A stretch of DNA of 14,376 nucleotides from Desulfobacterales bacterium (GTDB lineage Bacteria; Desulfobacterota; Desulfobacteria; Desulfobacterales; Desulfobacteraceae), in assembly GCA_022361135.1 (NCBI GenBank), contig JAKSBM010000074.1:1-14376 (forward strand), read 5' to 3'. A model generated the notes under the pieces. It made no database searches. It saw only the letters and a list, made by a program, of their open reading frames with translations, and was not told the origin of the DNA. The translations under genes were made by a program, and so were the position numbers. Positions 13,681 through 14,376 of this stretch are shown piece by piece. Within the stretch, counting starts at the first letter, position 1, and each line of letters begins with the position of its first letter.

Positions 13681-14376
13681 ATGAAATCCTTTGAAAAAAT
13701 CGCCCTGCTCTATGAAATCAGTGAAGCCCTGAACCAGCACATGGACATGAAAAAATCCCTGTTCAAGGTCCTCAGTGTCCTTTCGGACTCACTGAATCTG
13801 GTCCGGGGAATCATCTTCCTGAAAAACCGGGAAACCGGAGAAATCCGCATTGAAATCGCCCATGGAATTTCCGAAGAAATCACCCGCCAAATCAAATACC
13901 TGCCCGGGGAAGGCATCATCGGCAAGGTGGTGGAGTCGGGCAAACCCGCCCGGGTCCCCCGGATCAGTGAAGAACCCCTCTTCCTGGACAAAACCCACTC
14001 CCGCAATTTAAAGGACGGCCAGGAATACTCCTTCATCTGTGTACCCATCAAAAAGGGAAACAAGGTGGTGGGGGCCATCTCCGCCGACCGGATCTACGAG
14101 GGCAAGCAGGCCCTGGGCCATGGGGAAAAACTCCTCTCGGTGGTGGCCACCATGGTGGCCCACCACGTGATCAACATTGAAACCGTTCGCATTGAAAAAG
14201 AAGCCCTGAAAACGGAAAACCTCCGGTTGAAGTCGGAATTGGAAGACAAGTATAGCTTTTCCAACATCGTGGGCAACTCCAACAAGATGCGGGAGGTCCT
14301 CCAGATGATTTCCCAGGTCGCGGCCTCCTCGGCCACGGTGCTCATCCGGGGGGAAAGCGGCACGGGCAAGGAGCTG
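13681..14376 (+). CDS. nifA: NifA-type sigma-54 activator, N-terminal 232 residues (cut by right edge)
   Basis: An enhancer-binding transcription activator of the NifA/AnfA type. The N-terminal GAF domain (about 12-165) has the family wording: LLYEISEALNQ, LPGEGIIGKVVESGKPARVP, ISEEPLFLDKT and FICVPIKKGNKVVGAISADR. A short charged coiled coil follows (about 170-193). The sigma-54 AAA+ domain begins at SNIVGNSNKMREVLQ, and the window ends just after its Walker A, GESGTGKE (224-231). The GAFTGA loop and DNA-binding helix-turn-helix lie outside. ATG 13648 is an in-frame alternative; neither has a strong ribosome site, and 13681 fits the usual NifA N-terminus better. NifA activates nitrogen fixation genes, but no nif gene is visible, and sequence relatives regulate other targets, so the symbol is provisional. 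Confidence 0.85.
   Translation, partial: MKSFEKIALLYEISEALNQHMDMKKSLFKVLSVLSDSLNLVRGIIFLKNRETGEIRIEIAHGISEEITRQIKYLPGEGIIGKVVESGKPARVPRISEEPLFLDKTHSRNLKDGQEYSFICVPIKKGNKVVGAISADRIYEGKQALGHGEKLLSVVATMVAHHVINIETVRIEKEALKTENLRLKSELEDKYSFSNIVGNSNKMREVLQMISQVAASSATVLIRGESGTGKEL

Overview
The window is GC-rich (codons favour GCC, CTG, CGG and ATC) and densely packed. It looks like chromosomal DNA of an anaerobic or facultative proteobacterium-like organism, most plausibly a sulfate-reducer relative (Desulfobacterota). That guess rests on codon style and gene content: a radical SAM protein, a polyferredoxin membrane protein, a CXXC mini-protein, a NifA-type activator, and a histidine kinase fragment with GAF and PAS domains. 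No marker gene fixes the taxonomy. I see no rRNA, tRNA, CRISPR array, transposase or phage gene.

Layout. (1) 1-867, minus: cobU (cobalamin nucleotide-loop assembly) followed by a radical SAM protein cut by the left edge. (2) 1050-2732, plus: a Tat-exported, probably lipid-anchored D-aminoacylase-type amidohydrolase. (3) 2733-3007: a regulatory region with several imperfect copies of an 18-bp palindrome, an 11-bp tandem duplication and a sigma-54-like -24/-12 element, leading into (4) a methyl-accepting chemotaxis protein at 3008-5104. (5) 5094-7785, minus: a tightly packed five-gene thiol-redox operon in the order dsbB, dsbA-like, tlpA/resA-like lipoprotein, a 57-residue CXXC membrane mini-protein, and a NapH-like polyferredoxin membrane protein. 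Its last gene overlaps the end of the chemotaxis gene. (6) 7786-8446: a 661-bp stretch with no certain gene but one possible small cysteine-containing secreted protein. (7) 8447-9601, plus: a Bcr/CflA-type drug exporter. (8) 9680-11860, minus: a two-gene unit of a kinase-fold protein of unrecognised family and a class III PLP aminotransferase. (9) 11983-12267, plus: a small unknown protein with a GTG start. (10) 12295-13473, minus: a GAF-PAS-DHp protein with no ATP-binding domain, divergent from (11) 13681 to the right edge, plus: a NifA-type sigma-54 activator, truncated by the window.

How the genes fit together. The dsb/tlp/CXXC/polyferredoxin set reads as one cell-envelope thiol-disulfide system. 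It has an oxidising arm (DsbB/DsbA) and what may be a reducing arm fed by iron-sulfur electron transfer; this is the best candidate for an under-described system here. The kinase-fold/aminotransferase pair is the second. The window also holds both a sigma-54-type promoter with enhancer-like sites and a sigma-54 activator, but nothing in the sequence proves that they act on each other.
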